The notes under the pieces were generated by a model. That model saw only the letters and a program-made list of their open reading frames with translations, made no database searches and was not told the DNA's origin. Shown piece after piece: positions 11,366 to 23,645 of a DNA stretch of 64,000 bases. The position numbers and the translations under genes were made by a program. The stretch lies in NCBI GenBank assembly GCA_038373865.1, contig JAXGGA010000458.1, positions 124,001-188,000 of the forward strand, in the 5' to 3' direction. The DNA is from Uloborus plumipes. Its lineage: Eukaryota > Arthropoda > Arachnida > Araneae > Uloboridae. Numbering within the stretch: the first letter of the stretch is position 1; each line of letters begins with the position of its first letter.

Positions 11366-11369
11366 TTAA

Positions 11370-12148
11370 ATATATAGTTAAAAATACTTTTTGTTTGAAG
11401 TTGACATCGCGTTACTCTTACAACTTCTTATTTCTCGAAAGACAACAAGGTATTTTTACACACATTCAGATTAAGAGACTGATATTAAATCGTTCTGCCA
11501 ATATGCACTTGGAATTCAGAGTAAAGCTTTCCATGATAATATGATTTAAAATCTAATCCCGAAAAGTTTTGTCTTTAAAATATTTGAAAAGTAAATCAAT
11601 GATTGTGGGAAAAAAACAAAAGCACTCATTCACTTTGTTTTCAGTAATGAAAAAACCCGGAAACTCTGTTCTTTCTCTAAAGTGGATAAAAAAGGAAAAA
11701 ATGGTTCCATAAAAACTGCCCAATTTAATTTTTCACCGCTTCTATCCCATTGCTCTCCCTGTCAAAAAGTTAGAAATGAGATTTTTTCATCTTAATTGGT
11801 TTTATTGATCGGGACTTACACACAAACTTTCAGGACATATCATTTAAATATTATCTTTCTCGCTCTGACGTTACAACTACATAAAACTTCAAGTGCGAGT
11901 TTTTTATCCATATTTTTTCAAGAGTATAACTGTCAGAAGTAGAATAAAGAGCAATTGATTTCGTAAAAATTCGATTGCTTTTACTTCATGAATATCACTT
12001 GATTATTAGCTTGAATTGTTAATTTTATAGCTTTTTATGAGTAGATCTGAATTTGGTATTAGAATTCTCCGCCTTGCATCCAGAACTCACGTCTTGCTGT
12101 TATTTTTCAACATCTGATACTTGGGGAATTGGTTTTAAAACATTCACT
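11370..12148. other. AT-rich spacer, nothing recognised
   Basis: No open frame, repeat partner or RNA-like structure was seen. Confidence 0.5.
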
Positions 12149-12156
12149 AGCTTAAA

Positions 12157-12320
12157 CAGGCCCGTCATTTAGGGGGGCAGGGGGTCAATTGCCCCCCCCC
12201 CAGGCTTTGAGAAATCAATGTATTTACATATAAGTGGGCGTGGTTTTTTATGTTTTCCGATGAAATTGCATTGTGTTTGGACCCTCTGCCCCCCTGGAAA
12301 AACTTGAAATGACGTCCCTG
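12157..12320. mobile_element. hAT-type MITE, family H1 copy 2
   Basis: Starts CAGGCCCGTCATTTAGGGGG and ends AAATGACGTCCCTG, giving ~14-bp inverted repeats. Flanking 8-mers AGCTTAAA (12149-12156) and AGCTTAAC (12321-12328) match at 7 of 8, the 8-bp duplication expected of hAT elements. The interior pairs a G-run with a C-run. Confidence 0.87.
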
Positions 12321-12328
12321 AGCTTAAC

Positions 12329-13065
12329 CTATTTTCATTGGAAATACGACTTATCCCAATCTATTGGCACTCAAGCATCAAAGTACTGTCAAAAATTACT
12401 TTTTCAGAATATTACTTACTGGGGAAACTAATAAGAAAACTTAAAAGCCTATGTAAGTAACCTCGAAGCTCATGCATAAATCTTTCGCACATTGTGAAAA
12501 AAAAAATACGTTTACAATTACAGCACAGGAATGCTTTGATTATTACTTTGTTCCACCTTTTACTACAAGACACAAGCTGGTTAAATATTTACCCAGCATT
12601 ATTGAGTGAACATTTCAAAGATGTAGTAAAGCTCTATATTTTTTTTGTTTGGAAATCTGTCCACTTCGGTCTTTGCCGTGAATTTGCTACTTTGTTAGCA
12701 TTTAAAAGCCATTTTCATTTTTGCATGCTTTTAAAGTCCCACTTAAGGCACGAAAATGGGATTATCACGCAAATGCGGAGGGGTAACTCAGAGAAAATGC
12801 ATTTGCCCTAAGACTTTATTGCATTTTCTCCCTTTGCTCTACTCCCGCTCTTCTTTTACCCTTGATGTATACTCTTCCTTTATCTCTCGCCGCTGTAGAA
12901 ATGGGGCAGTAAATAATAGGTGTTTGACTTTTTGTTTTCTCTTTTATCCCTCGTCATTCAGGAAAGAACGTCCAACTTTTGACAGCACTCATTACTTTTG
13001 TATTCTTGATCATGCAGAAGAAACATGCATAATGTATCCTTCAGTACATTGACATTTGGACCAAG
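12329..13065. other. Spacer with two overlapping unassigned frames
   Basis: Frames at 12494-12811 and 12756-13052 (+) are about 100 codons each. They are rich in Phe, Leu, Ser and Cys with no domain I recognise, and overlap in different frames. I regard them as chance frames. Confidence 0.5.
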
Positions 13066-13073
13066 TTTTACAG

Positions 13074-13646
13074 CAGCGGTCGGCAATCTCAATCGACTGA
13101 AGATCTACTTTTCAAGTTTGGGCAACACAAATATCGATTGTTTGCGGGGGGGGGGCGATGTTAATGCATAAAATATAGATTAAAATGACGAAAAGCTACA
13201 TGCACCGTAAAGCTCAGACTGTGCTGACTTAAAGTTAAAATCTTAGGTTAACTGTTAGCAAAACAGTCTTTCACAATTTTTAAATAGTTGCCTAAAATTG
13301 CTAAACAATGTTATGTGAGCACTGTAAACTCAGATCAAAATATTTTTGGATGAAATTATGACTGAAAAGAAATCTTTTAAACAATATTCGATTTTGACAT
13401 TAAACAGGACTGCACAGTATTCGAAAAAAAAGCCGAGTTTGGCTCTAATTCCTAGAGTTTTAGATCCACCCACTCCGACACCTTTAAATGAAAATCAGTC
13501 CGAAAACGACTCCGACTGACCTGATCAAATTCCATTTTATTCCATAAAATAATGTTTCTTGTTAGTATTCTGACACAAATAAAAATCTGAACTATGGCCT
13601 CGATTGATTGAAATAGGGCTCGCGATCGACGGATTGCCGACCGCAG
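13074..13646. mobile_element. hAT-type non-autonomous element, 573 bp
   Basis: Starts CAGCGGTCGGCAATCTCAAT and ends GGATTGCCGACCGCAG; the tips are inverted repeats (C[A/T]GCGGTCGGCAATC). Flanking TTTTACAG (13066-13073) and TTTTAAAG (13647-13654) match at 7 of 8 positions. A poly-G run lies near 13145. A minus-strand frame in its right part continues past the end of the element and shows no transposase motif. Confidence 0.83.
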
Positions 13647-13866
13647 TTTTAAAGTATTGAGTAGTGTAAATATAACTGTCAAATTACTAAATACTGCTTG
13701 ATACCGTTCAACAACTGACGAAATGGCATGCGTTAATTCCATCGGGTCGCTCCCTCGAAGGTAAAACATTTTAGTCCTATTTTACCATTATTACTGACAA
13801 AATTGGTCTTCTTGCAAAGTTTATTCCTACTAGTTAATTCCACGTAATCTTAGGCATTTTTTCTCT

Positions 13867-13893
13867 TGCTTCGTGACGATATGTCACGAAGCA
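13867..13893. other. Perfect 11-bp palindrome with 5-nt loop
   Basis: TGCTTCGTGAC is followed by GATAT and the exact complement GTCACGAAGCA. It could be a symmetric protein-binding site or a remnant terminus. No run of T follows it, and no element boundary was found. Confidence 0.6.
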
Positions 13894-14466
13894 TAAAGGA
13901 GAATAAAAGCGACTTAATTTTAATGCACGAGTTTTATTTTTAAAAGCATTTAAAATAATTAGTTTGTAATTTGTTTCATGCTATAACAATTGAAAAAGAA
14001 AGAAGTTGCACAAATCTGCAGTAAAAATTGAAATGTAAAAACCCCCTTATATTGAAACTATTGACATATTACACAAAGTATCCATCTATTTCCAAGCCAA
14101 ATTTCTTGCTTTACTGCCTAGCTATCAAAGCAATGTCTGGTAAATGGGCGTATATATATCCTTTCTCCTTTCCGACCTCTAAAATAAAAGTCACTGGCAT
14201 ACGCTTCCCCATTACGTATTGAACGTCCCGTTACAATGCAGACAATTTATTTTCCTACAATTGCGTCATAAATTCTTTCATCTGCACATTTCAGCACAGG
14301 TAAAGCGGTCCGGATTCGATACGGGAAATGATAGAATTATTTCAAACGGCAGCATTCTGACAGTATAAAAAGGGAAGACATTGTGAAATTGTGAATAATG
14401 AGCTATAATGTAATCTGAGATAATTTTAACACTTCTACAATCGTATTTCAACACACAATCGTATTT
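13894..14466. other. Spacer, nothing recognised
   Basis: AT-rich. A 64-codon frame at 14028-14222 shows no recognisable domain. Confidence 0.45.
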
Positions 14467-14834
14467 GAAAGATGAACTGTTGTTTTTACAGTATAATACT
14501 AGCAGCCGAGGTTCAATTTAGAACTGTAAAATGCAGTTATAGATTGTGAAACTAGCAATCTTACAGTTCCTTACTGTAAAGTTAGCAATTTTGCACGTTA
14601 TTGCCGCAAAATTTAATTGTATTATACTCTCAAAAAATCAGTATAATACTGGCAGCAGAGTTTCCAGTTTAAAACTGTAAAATGCACGGTAACTGTAAAA
14701 TTAGCAATGTTACAGTTTATTAGTGTAAAATTAGCAATTTGACAGTTTCTTACTGTAAAATGAGCAATTTAACAGTTTATTCCTATAAAATGAGCTGTGT
14801 TATACTGTAAGAAAACCTTTCATTTCTTACAGTG
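14467..14834. mobile_element. MITE-A copy 3
   Basis: Matches the family from GATGAACTGTTGTTTTTACA to TTTCTTACAGTG, with the GGCAGCAGAGTTTCCAGT landmark and repeated TTACTGTAAA hairpin units. The outermost left bases are degenerate. Confidence 0.77.
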
Positions 14835-15136
14835 AAGCATTTAAAATCGGGAATACACCTCAAAAATTTAGTCAAGAGTGTTTTTTTTGAATGATCGAAA
14901 AAACAAAATTTAAATTTAAATTTTGATTGATGACATACATTTTTTGTATAAAAAATAAGAAATATTATTTTGTTAAACATCAAAATTGTACACATCACTT
15001 CTTTTCTGACATTTTCCCTTCTACCGTAAAAAGTTTTTTATTATGGACTTGACCATTTTTATGATCTTTAACGGTTTTGTGTATTTTATTCCTGTAAAAT
15101 GAATTAAACTTCTCCAAAAATGTCAAAGTTAGTTTA

Positions 15137-15523
15137 CACTAACCTTTATAATACAGATAATTTTATAGTAATAAGCTGTAAAAATTACTAATTTTACAGT
15201 AATGAACTAAAATTTACTAATTTTACAGTAATAAACTAAAATTTCTACTTTTACAGTAATAAACTGCTAAATTGCTCATTTCAGTTTATTACCGTGCATT
15301 TTACAGTTTTAAACTGGAACCTCTGATTCCAGTATTACACTGCTGTTTCTACAGCATAATACAGCTAAATTTTACTGCAATGAACTGTAAAATTTCTAAC
15401 TTTTCAGTAAGAAACTGTAAAATCGCTAGTTTTACAGTTTATTACTGTGCATTTTACAGTTTTAAATTGGAGCCTCGGCTGCCAGTATTATAATGTAAAA
15501 AAAACAGTTCATTTTTTGCAGTG
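15137..15523. mobile_element. MITE-A copy 4, inverted relative to copies 1-3
   Basis: Hairpin units TTTTACAGTAATAAACTG repeat from 15180. The GGAACCTCTGATTCCAGT and GGAGCCTCGGCTGCCAGT landmarks are in the opposite orientation to copies 1-3. Ends TTTTTTGCAGTG at 15523. The left tip CACTAACC is degenerate. It is separated from copy 3 by about 300 bp, with copies 3 and 4 facing opposite ways. Confidence 0.75.
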
Positions 15524-18512
15524 TAGAAGAATGTGTATCAATAAATTAACTAAGGATTAATTTAAAACTTTTCTTTACTTTGTTTTCAATTAACTTTGTT
15601 TTTAAATATATTTATAGACGAATTACAAAAAAAGCAATGTGTAGAGTATATGAAACATATATCTTTTTTCGCTTTCAAAATTTTAAAAATTAAACTCCTT
15701 TCGGAAAAGAAAGTTAGTTTCTCCGATAAAATAAATATTTCCCCTTATATATAGCTACAAACTCAACTGAAGATTGCTACACCTTAAAACGTATGTTATT
15801 ACGAAATGTTTGTGTGTACTTAAAACCTGTAACGGCAAAAATGCTTCCTTAATTTAGAAAGTCTTTTCTATTTAATATAGTATACTTTGTATAATACTGA
15901 CATGCTACATGCAGAGTGAAATTAAACACGTAATTTTAAGATAGATTTTCATGTTTTCAATAACAGCATGCAAAACAAACGTTTTTACCTACGGTAGAAT
16001 TGAAAGTGAAGCAATATTCATGAATGAAGAATTTTCTGGCAAATAATCTTGCTTTAAGCGGCATATTATTTTTCTCTTTCCTTCTAAGATATTACGTAGT
16101 CATATTGTCGCTTATGTATGTATAAGCAGACATTAGTTTGAAAAGTTTAACTTGCCTTCACAAAATTTAATAACGTAGCAATTAGAGTAGAAAAACATTT
16201 TGACTGAAATTTCAAAGTAACTTAAAGAATAAATTTTCAGCTTTTCATAATCTTTTAATGCTCTAAGAACACTACAAAAACATTCTTTCGCATGTAATAT
16301 ATTCTGAACAATTTCTAATTTTTTACGAAAAATATCAGAAAAAATGTAAAAGACATATTACACATTAATTAATCCAAGAATGCAAGTGTAATTAAATTCT
16401 CTATTTTTTTGAAAATGTTATGCCTTTTAAAATTTGTGAGTTACAATTCAATAATCATCATAGTCTATTGCGAAAGTTTTTTATTTCGCTCTAAGCCCTT
16501 TTTTTCTTTGTCAATAGAGTTAAGTATCTTAAATGTTTAAATTTCCATGCATAAAAATATTTTACAATATTTTCAATGTTTTTTTCAATTAAGGAAGAAA
16601 ACAGCAGTAGCGTAATGATCTTATTTCAGAAAAAAAGAATGCAAATGTAATTTGTATTTAAAGATAAGATATTAAATTTATTTGAGAGCTCAATTACGTC
16701 GTCCTAATGCCCGTTTTTTCCCATTTCAATAGGCCTGTTAGCTTTAATTTGTATTTGTTTAAATAAGTTAGACCCAGTTGTTAGCAAAATATGTTCATAA
16801 AATTAATAACAAAGGCTGCTTGTATTTGTATATGTGAGTTACATATTATACTCATTATAGTTATTTATAGTTGATATTTATTTTACCTACTGTTTTTTTG
16901 TGGTTTTTTTATTTGGACGAATTTTTGTTTTTGAGATAACTGTTGAAACTCGATAATTGTTCATTTACATTAATTTTAATTCAACCTTAAATAGAAAAAA
17001 AAAAGAGTACCCTTTTTCTTGTAATAACTTATTTACGTATTTGAACACATCGTAGTTAGTAGTTTTGAAACAATCTCCAGAACGCAAGAATAAAAATTTC
17101 TTTATGTTGCCAGATTCGCACAATATAAAATTAGGAACTAAACTAAAAAGAGTTCAACTTAACTGGAGTGACAACACATCAAGAAGAGTTAGCTGGCAAA
17201 ACCATAGAGCTAGGAGCTCTTCTTACATCTCTCTAGCTATTCTTACATCCATGGGCAAAACGACACAACGTTTAAAGCCATTAAAGGGTTAAACTCTTGA
17301 TCCGCATGATTTATTAAATCATTATTTCATCCTTTCACCAAAACAAAGACAGCAGTGAATGAGTACAAAAATGAAGAAAAAAAAATAATTTTTTCAATGC
17401 TTCTTTCAAAAGGTTCTCCCTGAATTCTTGATTGAAAAGCAGAAGGGCATCACATCCATTTTTCATTTTCGAAGTTTTTGCACTGGGATTCTTCTTCTCT
17501 TCCAAAAGTTGGTATTGACTTTCTTGGGAGTGCCCGTTATGCAGGTCGTCTAACGCATTTTTCACGCCAGAACTTTAGAACATTTTTCCATATTGCTGAG
17601 CAGCTATTGAAGGAGCTGAGGAGAAAGCTATTAAATGAGCTCTGGTTGAAAAATTTGAGGAAATTCTCAAATGGTTTTGAGTCTAACAGCACTTTCCTGA
17701 GAAAGAAGAAATCAATCTCTTAAAAGAGTGGTTGAAGAAATTTGAGATTTAAGCTAACTGCACCGTTTTTTAGTACCAGTTAACTTCTAGCTTTTTGGGC
17801 ATTCAATGAAAATTTAAGTTTATCTCTGCAAGGTATTATTTGTATTAATGTTTTATGAATAAATTGTTTTAAACTCATTGTCGAAAATTGGAAAAAATGG
17901 AATGATATGTGTATTTTATGGTTACATGTTACGTACATTACGTCATGAATAAGAAGCATTAAAAAGTGTTGAAAAAAGGTTGGACAGGTTAAAAGCCCAA
18001 AAAAAAGTTCCTTGTTATAATTGTCTTATTTATAGTTGCTTGTACTCCAGACGAATTTATAATCGGCTATAAATTTCATTGCGTTTTATTTCAAAAATCT
18101 GGGTAGTGTAAATTATTTAACAGAAGCTGCTCTTCGTTAATTTAGGACGCCTTTTGAAGAAATATCACCCCCCCCCTTCCACTCCTCCAAAACCACGTTG
18201 TTTTAAATTTACAAATGAAGTTTTGTTTTTGAAAAATTGAATTTGTGATTTCAGAAACGTTTGTTACTGCAAAATTCAGTAAAGCGTCTTCAGATCATTT
18301 GCACTCCTAAAAGCACATCCTTTATCATTTTAAATGATCAAAGTTATAACGAATTAAGTTATAAACAAATTTAACTTACATCATTACATTATCAGTGAAT
18401 ACTTCAGTAAGAAATGACATAGTCCATTCATACCACATAAAATTGCAGATTCTGTCAATATCTTAAGTAATAAGAAAAGTAAGAATAACGCACAACTTTG
18501 CAAAAAATGTCA
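15524..18512. other. Long AT-rich gene-free stretch
   Basis: Frames at 17065-17292 (+), 17335-17565 (-) and 17478-17723 (+) overlap on both strands in a slightly less AT-rich patch (17065-17760). I recognise no domain. The patch could be a decayed transposon interior; I could not find termini for it. Confidence 0.45.
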
Positions 18513-18602
18513 AACTGTTAAAAATGAATGCTGTTTTTACAGTATAATACAGCTAATTTTACAGTAATAAACTGTAAAATTGCTAGTTTTACAGTTTATT
18601 AC

Positions 18603-21583
18603 TAAGGCTCGACCGATGGCATTTTTTGGCCGATTGGCCGATGCCGATTGTTGGCCGATTGTTCAAAGTTGGCCGATGGCCGATGGCCGATTTTCTTCCT
18701 CTTCCATCGGCCGATGGCCGATGGTTAAAAAAAACCAAATGATTAGAAAAATAAATGTTTATAAGAGATATGATGGGTCATCTATTCATTTCATTCTGAT
18801 TATTTTTCCGTCATTCAGATTTTGGGCCTAAATTTCTATTTTATTACCACTCGACAAAAATTATATGAGAGAGAAAGAGAGAGACGCAGTAAGTTGAGAA
18901 CTCATTTGTACTAGGTGTAGTCATGAAGATACTTTCTTAGCTGCAATCCGATGTTCCAAATGTGCTTTTTACTTTTACTTTTTCTTTTTTTGACTAATCA
19001 ATTTTAATTTCAGTGCAGACTAATATCTTAAATTGGCGACAACAGAGTGATATAATCGCAAAGTGTTTTATAACTAACAAAGAGAAAGATACAACAAAGA
19101 TGGAGAAAAAAATAGGATGCTAAATTCGGTATCGACTGGGCGGTATTTGACAAAATTCCTATTAAAATTGTCGATATTTGTAACATGAATCTCTGTAAAG
19201 CAGTTCCGCATCGGTTAGCAATATACTTTTTCATTCATGAATTAAGTTCCACGTATATGTACGAAAACGTTTGAGACAAAAATTTGAAACGGACAGTAGT
19301 GTTTAGTAATAGGCAACTGCTTTATTGTTTAACATAAACATAAAAAAAAAGACTTCAGCAATAATATGTGGATTTAGATACACAACAAACTTGGTAAAAG
19401 AACTTCCCATTATGTTGTTTAATCATTAAAAAAAAATATTGAGTCGGTGTCGGAGTCGGTTTTAAAAAATTAGATTCGTCAGTCGAAGTCGAAAGCTCTA
19501 AAATTATAATGGTAGGAGTGGGTCTTTCTTTTTGAGCCTGCATTTCTGCCATGCTTGTGGAGTCTGAGTCAGAGTCAAGGAGTCGGAAGCAGAGTCCTCA
19601 CTGCAGCTTATTCGGAAAAGTACTTTACATACATTATTTATCAAAACCACTTTCTAACAAAGTTTGTTTGAAGGAAATCCGCCTTTAAGTTCAGGATCTA
19701 TATTAAACTTAAATTTCCCCGTAGGTGCAATGTTAAGTCTTTTTCTGAACGCTTCAATATTGAACGAAAAATGGTTCAAATCAAAAAGCGAAATATGGGA
19801 ATGAGGTGTCTTCGCCGAGATCTTTCGAACAAAAAAAAAGTTTATTAAATTCCGACTGTTCACTTAAAAGTTATTAGGTGGGGAAAGGTTGTTTGAGGCT
19901 CAATGTTGAACAAAAAATTGTTCAAATTGAAAATTTAAATACGGCAATGAAGTATCCTTGATAAGATCTTTCGAACAAAAAAAAAGTTCGTTCAAATTGG
20001 AGTGTTCACTAAAAAGTTAGTATCGCGGGACAGGTAGTTTGAACGGTTCAAAGATGCACCAAAAATTGTTCAATCCGAAAAATCAAATATGGGAATGAGC
20101 TGTACTCGCCGAGAGCTTTTCAAAAAAAAAAAAAAAAAAAAGTTTGTACAAATCGGAATGTTCATTCAAAAGTTATTAGGGGGGGGGGGAGGGGACAGAC
20201 CGACAAACAAATTCCCTATTTCAAAACTCTACTTTCCAATTTTTTTAAGTTTTTAAATGTTTTTATTTCTGTTTGACTTTTTTTGAACCTGCTGATAATT
20301 TTATAATGCATTAGACCGCTTTTAATGCTTTTTTTTCGTTTTTTTTTCTTTTGAACTGGAGAGTAGACTAAAAAGGCAACAGATAAATCACAATACTAAG
20401 TCATAGCTTGAATTTCGCTAAACTTGAAATGTATGAACAGAAATGTTTGCATGTTCGTTAAAAATTGCGACTGATTACATAACTCATTTTATTGAAAAAT
20501 AAATAACCATGAAAAAAAAAAGAGTCAGCTTGCACCTTTTTTCTTTGCTACTTTTGCTCCTAGTTTGATTTTCTATTTTGCTGAATCTTGCATCAATATA
20601 TTTTTTTTCTTTTTTTTTGCTTCAGTCGCACTAAAATTGTAATTTTCTTGCTTCAGCCTGCTCCAAGACATGTTTTTTTTCCAGTAGGCTTCAAAATTAT
20701 TATTTTTCCTCTCCAAAACAGAATTTTAGCTGCTCCGAAATTGTATCCATCTTATCCCACCCCTGATATAGTTTAAATAAAATAGACTTGAGTAACGAGA
20801 AGTTATAGAGGCTGTCGACCTATTTACAATTGTAATTTTTCAATGAAAATATCTCATAGATTATCATAGAACAGTGGAGAAAAAGCGTAGGCAGGCGAAC
20901 TATGCTTCTTTTAGAAAGACACGGTAAAAGAGATTAGGGGGGGGGGGGTAAATAATTGCAATGAAAAGGCACGCTAGCATTTAAAAGTGCAAAGGTAAAA
21001 TGATATGAGTTCAAGCGAGATATAGTAAATAATACACAAATTATCAGTATCGTAGTGCAAGATGGCAATGGTACATATTCAATATTATAATTCTGCATTA
21101 AACTAATAGGTAAAATCTGAAATAGCATAATCCTCCCTAATAGCGAACACCTCCCAATAAAAGACAAAACTTCCGGTTCCGTTTTTCGGAGGTTTTACTG
21201 TAATTCTCAATACTCGCACCAAAGCGATCCCTCGGAAAGTGTCTGCTGCTGTGTTGTGAAAATTTCGGCATCTGCCCGATTCGGAAAACTCCAAAACCCA
21301 GAACTGTATTAGTCCCGTTTGCTGCCCGATTTCAAGCCACATGCAGAACATACTTTTAATTGTGAAGTAAAAAATAGAGAAAATAGAATTCCCTCTTAAG
21401 AAAACTTAAAAAAAAAAAAAAAAAAAAAACATCGGCCTTGCATCGGCATTTAGATATTTTTGAGGCCGATGGGCCGATGTTTTTTCCATGTTAGCATCGG
21501 CGGCCGATGCCGATGGCCGATGGAAAAAATTTCAACCATCGGCGCCGATGCATCGGCCTGGCCGATGCATCGGTCGAGCCTTC
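18603..21583. mobile_element. hAT-like element with GCCGATGG subterminal repeats, 2981 bp
   Basis: Tips TAAGGCTCGACCGATG and, inverted, GAAGGCTCGACCGATGCATC are flanked by an exact 8-bp duplication TTTATTAC. Just inside both ends lie dense repeats of GGCCGATGG and its complement (18613-18725 and 21431-21578). Such subterminal clusters are typical transposase-binding regions in hAT elements. The interior holds no recognisable transposase. It contains an old HINE copy (19430-20369) and, near 21175-21202, a Tigger-like terminus. The superfamily call rests on the 8-bp duplication and end structure. Confidence 0.8.
19430..20369 (-). mobile_element. HINE/DINE-like element, diverged copy inside the hAT-like element
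   Basis: Same order as the reverse-strand copy at 42473-44078: GAGCCTGCATTTCTGCCATG, GGAAATCCGCC, then several ~147-bp units with AAAAAGTTTGTACAAATCGG and GTTCATTCAAAAGTTATTAG, a G-run followed by GACAGACCGACA, and a terminus GAGAGTAGACT matching GGGAAAGTAGGCT. The 3' hairpin end is not recognisable. Confidence 0.72.
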
Positions 21584-21820
21584 TTTATTACCGTGCATTT
21601 TACAGTTTTAAACTGGAACCTCTGCTGCCAGTAATATACTGTTGTTTTCATAGTATAATACCGCTAAATTTTTCGGCAATAAACTGTAAAATTTCTAATT
21701 TTGCAGTAAGAAACTGCAAAATTGCTAGTTTTACAATTTATTACTGTATTTTACAGTTTTAAATTGGAATCTCGGCTGCCATAATTTTACTGTAAAAACA
21801 GCGGTTAATTTTCTGCAGTG

Positions 21821-22650
21821 CCAGACACATGTTTCGAGAATTAAAAGCATTTCTGTCTCAATGCATAAATTCTATTTATTTATTATTTTATTTATTCATG
21901 TATTTTTAAAATACTTTTTTGGATTCCATCAACTAATTGCACAATATTTAATTTTTTGATAAAGTTGAAATTTAAAATAGTAAATACTTATTTATGATAA
22001 AAAAAAAAGCTTTAGAAAAATGAACTATGATTAGTTGAATTAAGAAAAAAAATGTTCTAGAAGACTGAAAAGGGAAAAAAAAGAATGAAAGCGGTCTGCA
22101 ACAAGAAAGTTTTCTGAAATAATTACCTGATATGTAAAGAAATATTACGCTCTAAGTTTGCAGTTCATGATGAGTTTTTGAAATTAAATTATTGCTTTTT
22201 AAATTGAGCATCTTGGTCCTTAAAAAAAGCTTTAAATAAAATATGGAAGTTTTTTTCATGAAATAGTTTGTCAAAAAGTAATTTTGTTAATTAATTCAGC
22301 CGAATAAGACTTGTTGGAAATTTGGTTTTAAGTTTCGTCGTTTATTTATTTATTTATTTTTGTTTCCTCTCGCATCAATTACAACGTATTTACATAGGAA
22401 AGTTCTGTAATTTAATTACGGCAATTGTCATAATGCTAGGTTGAGATTTTCGGATGAATGAGTAAAAAATGCAGAAATAGTTAATTTTTAAACAAAATTA
22501 GGTAGCTTCTCACGTTCCATTGAATTTTTACGCTTTTAAGACGAAATAAAAATCTAAATGGCGACAAAATATAAGAATAGAGAATATCCTTGAGTTGTTG
22601 AATATATTTTTGATATTCTATATTGCACTCCGTGAACAGAAATGATGTGA

Positions 22651-22702
<52 letters not shown>

Positions 22703-22862
22703 GCTATACAATTTCTAGAGTAAGCTGTTCCGGTTTTAAGAAAACTAATTGTTGGAGAAAAGATTCATGTATCCTGTTCAAAGTTCCACCAAAATAACTG
22801 GGGGACAATTCAAAGCACATTCTTTAAAACAGCCATCGGCGCAGAGCTCTTAAAATCTTATA
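21821..22862. other. AT-rich spacer with a 48-A tract
   Basis: An uninterrupted A run lies at 22654-22701. No retroposon body is recognisable upstream of it. The rest shows no feature. Confidence 0.55.
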
Positions 22863-23645
22863 TCTACTTATATTAAAAACTGAGTATCTTTCTAACTATC
22901 TTTCTTTCTATGTCACGCTTCTTTCTCCTGAACGCCAATGAACTGAAAGTCGAACCAGGTACCGATAGATAGGTAATTTTTCAGGCTTCTTTAGTTTCAA
23001 TCTATATAATTATACGATTTTAATTAGCGAAGATATCAATTAATAAGTAGTCAAGTTTAAAGCGATTAAGCCTAATAAATGATTAAATATGAAATCCATT
23101 CTTGCAAACCGTCGTTGCTATGAAACTGTGCTAACAATGATAATGAGAATTTTGAATGAAGGCTTAACTAAATCAAACACGAAACTCATAAGCGGGCCAC
23201 TTACGTAGAATTTTTATCGCTAGCAACTTGTAATATTTTGAAACATTCATTTGTTGAAAAGCCATCTACTTATATTAAAAACTGAGTGTCTATGTCTGCT
23301 TTTTTTCTTTGAGCGAGCTGAACTTACTGAAACTCTCCTCACCATCTTGAAAGCGCGAAGCATCTCAATAATTCGAATGATTTTTTATATAGGAAAAAAG
23401 TAAAGGCGTGAAGCGCCTATTAGCGAGCCGCCTTGGCGGGGAGTACTTTCTTGAAATTTTTCTCACTACTTTCAAGGCACGAAGTGCCCGTGCAACGCCG
23501 GGCCACGTGCGTGGTATGTCTTGAAATCGAATGAACATTAAATTATATCAAATAATATAACTTCAGAATGAGGTAAAAGTTAGAGAGGGGAGACGTTATG
23601 CATCAACATGCCGCAGGAAGCTAATCTAGCTGCCCTGGCAGCTAG
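22863..23645 (+). mobile_element. Helitron array, unit 1
   Basis: Begins TCTACTTATATTAAAAACTG directly after an A (22862) and ends in a hairpin AGCTGCCCTGGCAGCT finishing CTAG (23642-23645). TC start, 3' hairpin and CTRR end define canonical Helitrons. A second internal copy of the TCTACTTATATTAAAAACTG start at 23266 shows that the unit fuses two Helitron 5' ends to one 3' end. Internal GC-rich blocks such as GGCACGAAGTGCCCGTGCAA and CGCCGGGCC are common in non-autonomous Helitrons. No Rep/helicase gene. Confidence 0.88.

Larger units (their letters stand above)
18513..21820. mobile_element. MITE-A copy 5, split by a hAT-like element
   Basis: The left part (18513-18602) has the degenerate tip AACTGTTAAAAATGAAT and hairpin units. 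The right part (21584-21820) carries the GGAACCTCTGCTGCCAGT landmark and ends TTCTGCAGTG. Its TTTATTAC is duplicated at the break (18595-18602 and 21584-21591), proving the interruption came later. Confidence 0.82.

Noticed and set aside
17335..17723. Overlapping frames on both strands as a gene
   Set aside because: No recognisable domain and both strands open by chance in a patch with few stops.
21175..21202. Complete Tigger MITE inside the hAT-like element
   Set aside because: Only one end (mirror of CAGTAAAACCTCCG) is visible; no matching left end was found.
22654..22701. Poly-A tail of a retroposed gene
   Set aside because: No gene-like or LINE-like body precedes it and no target duplication was found; the same holds for the 59-A run at 44915-44973.
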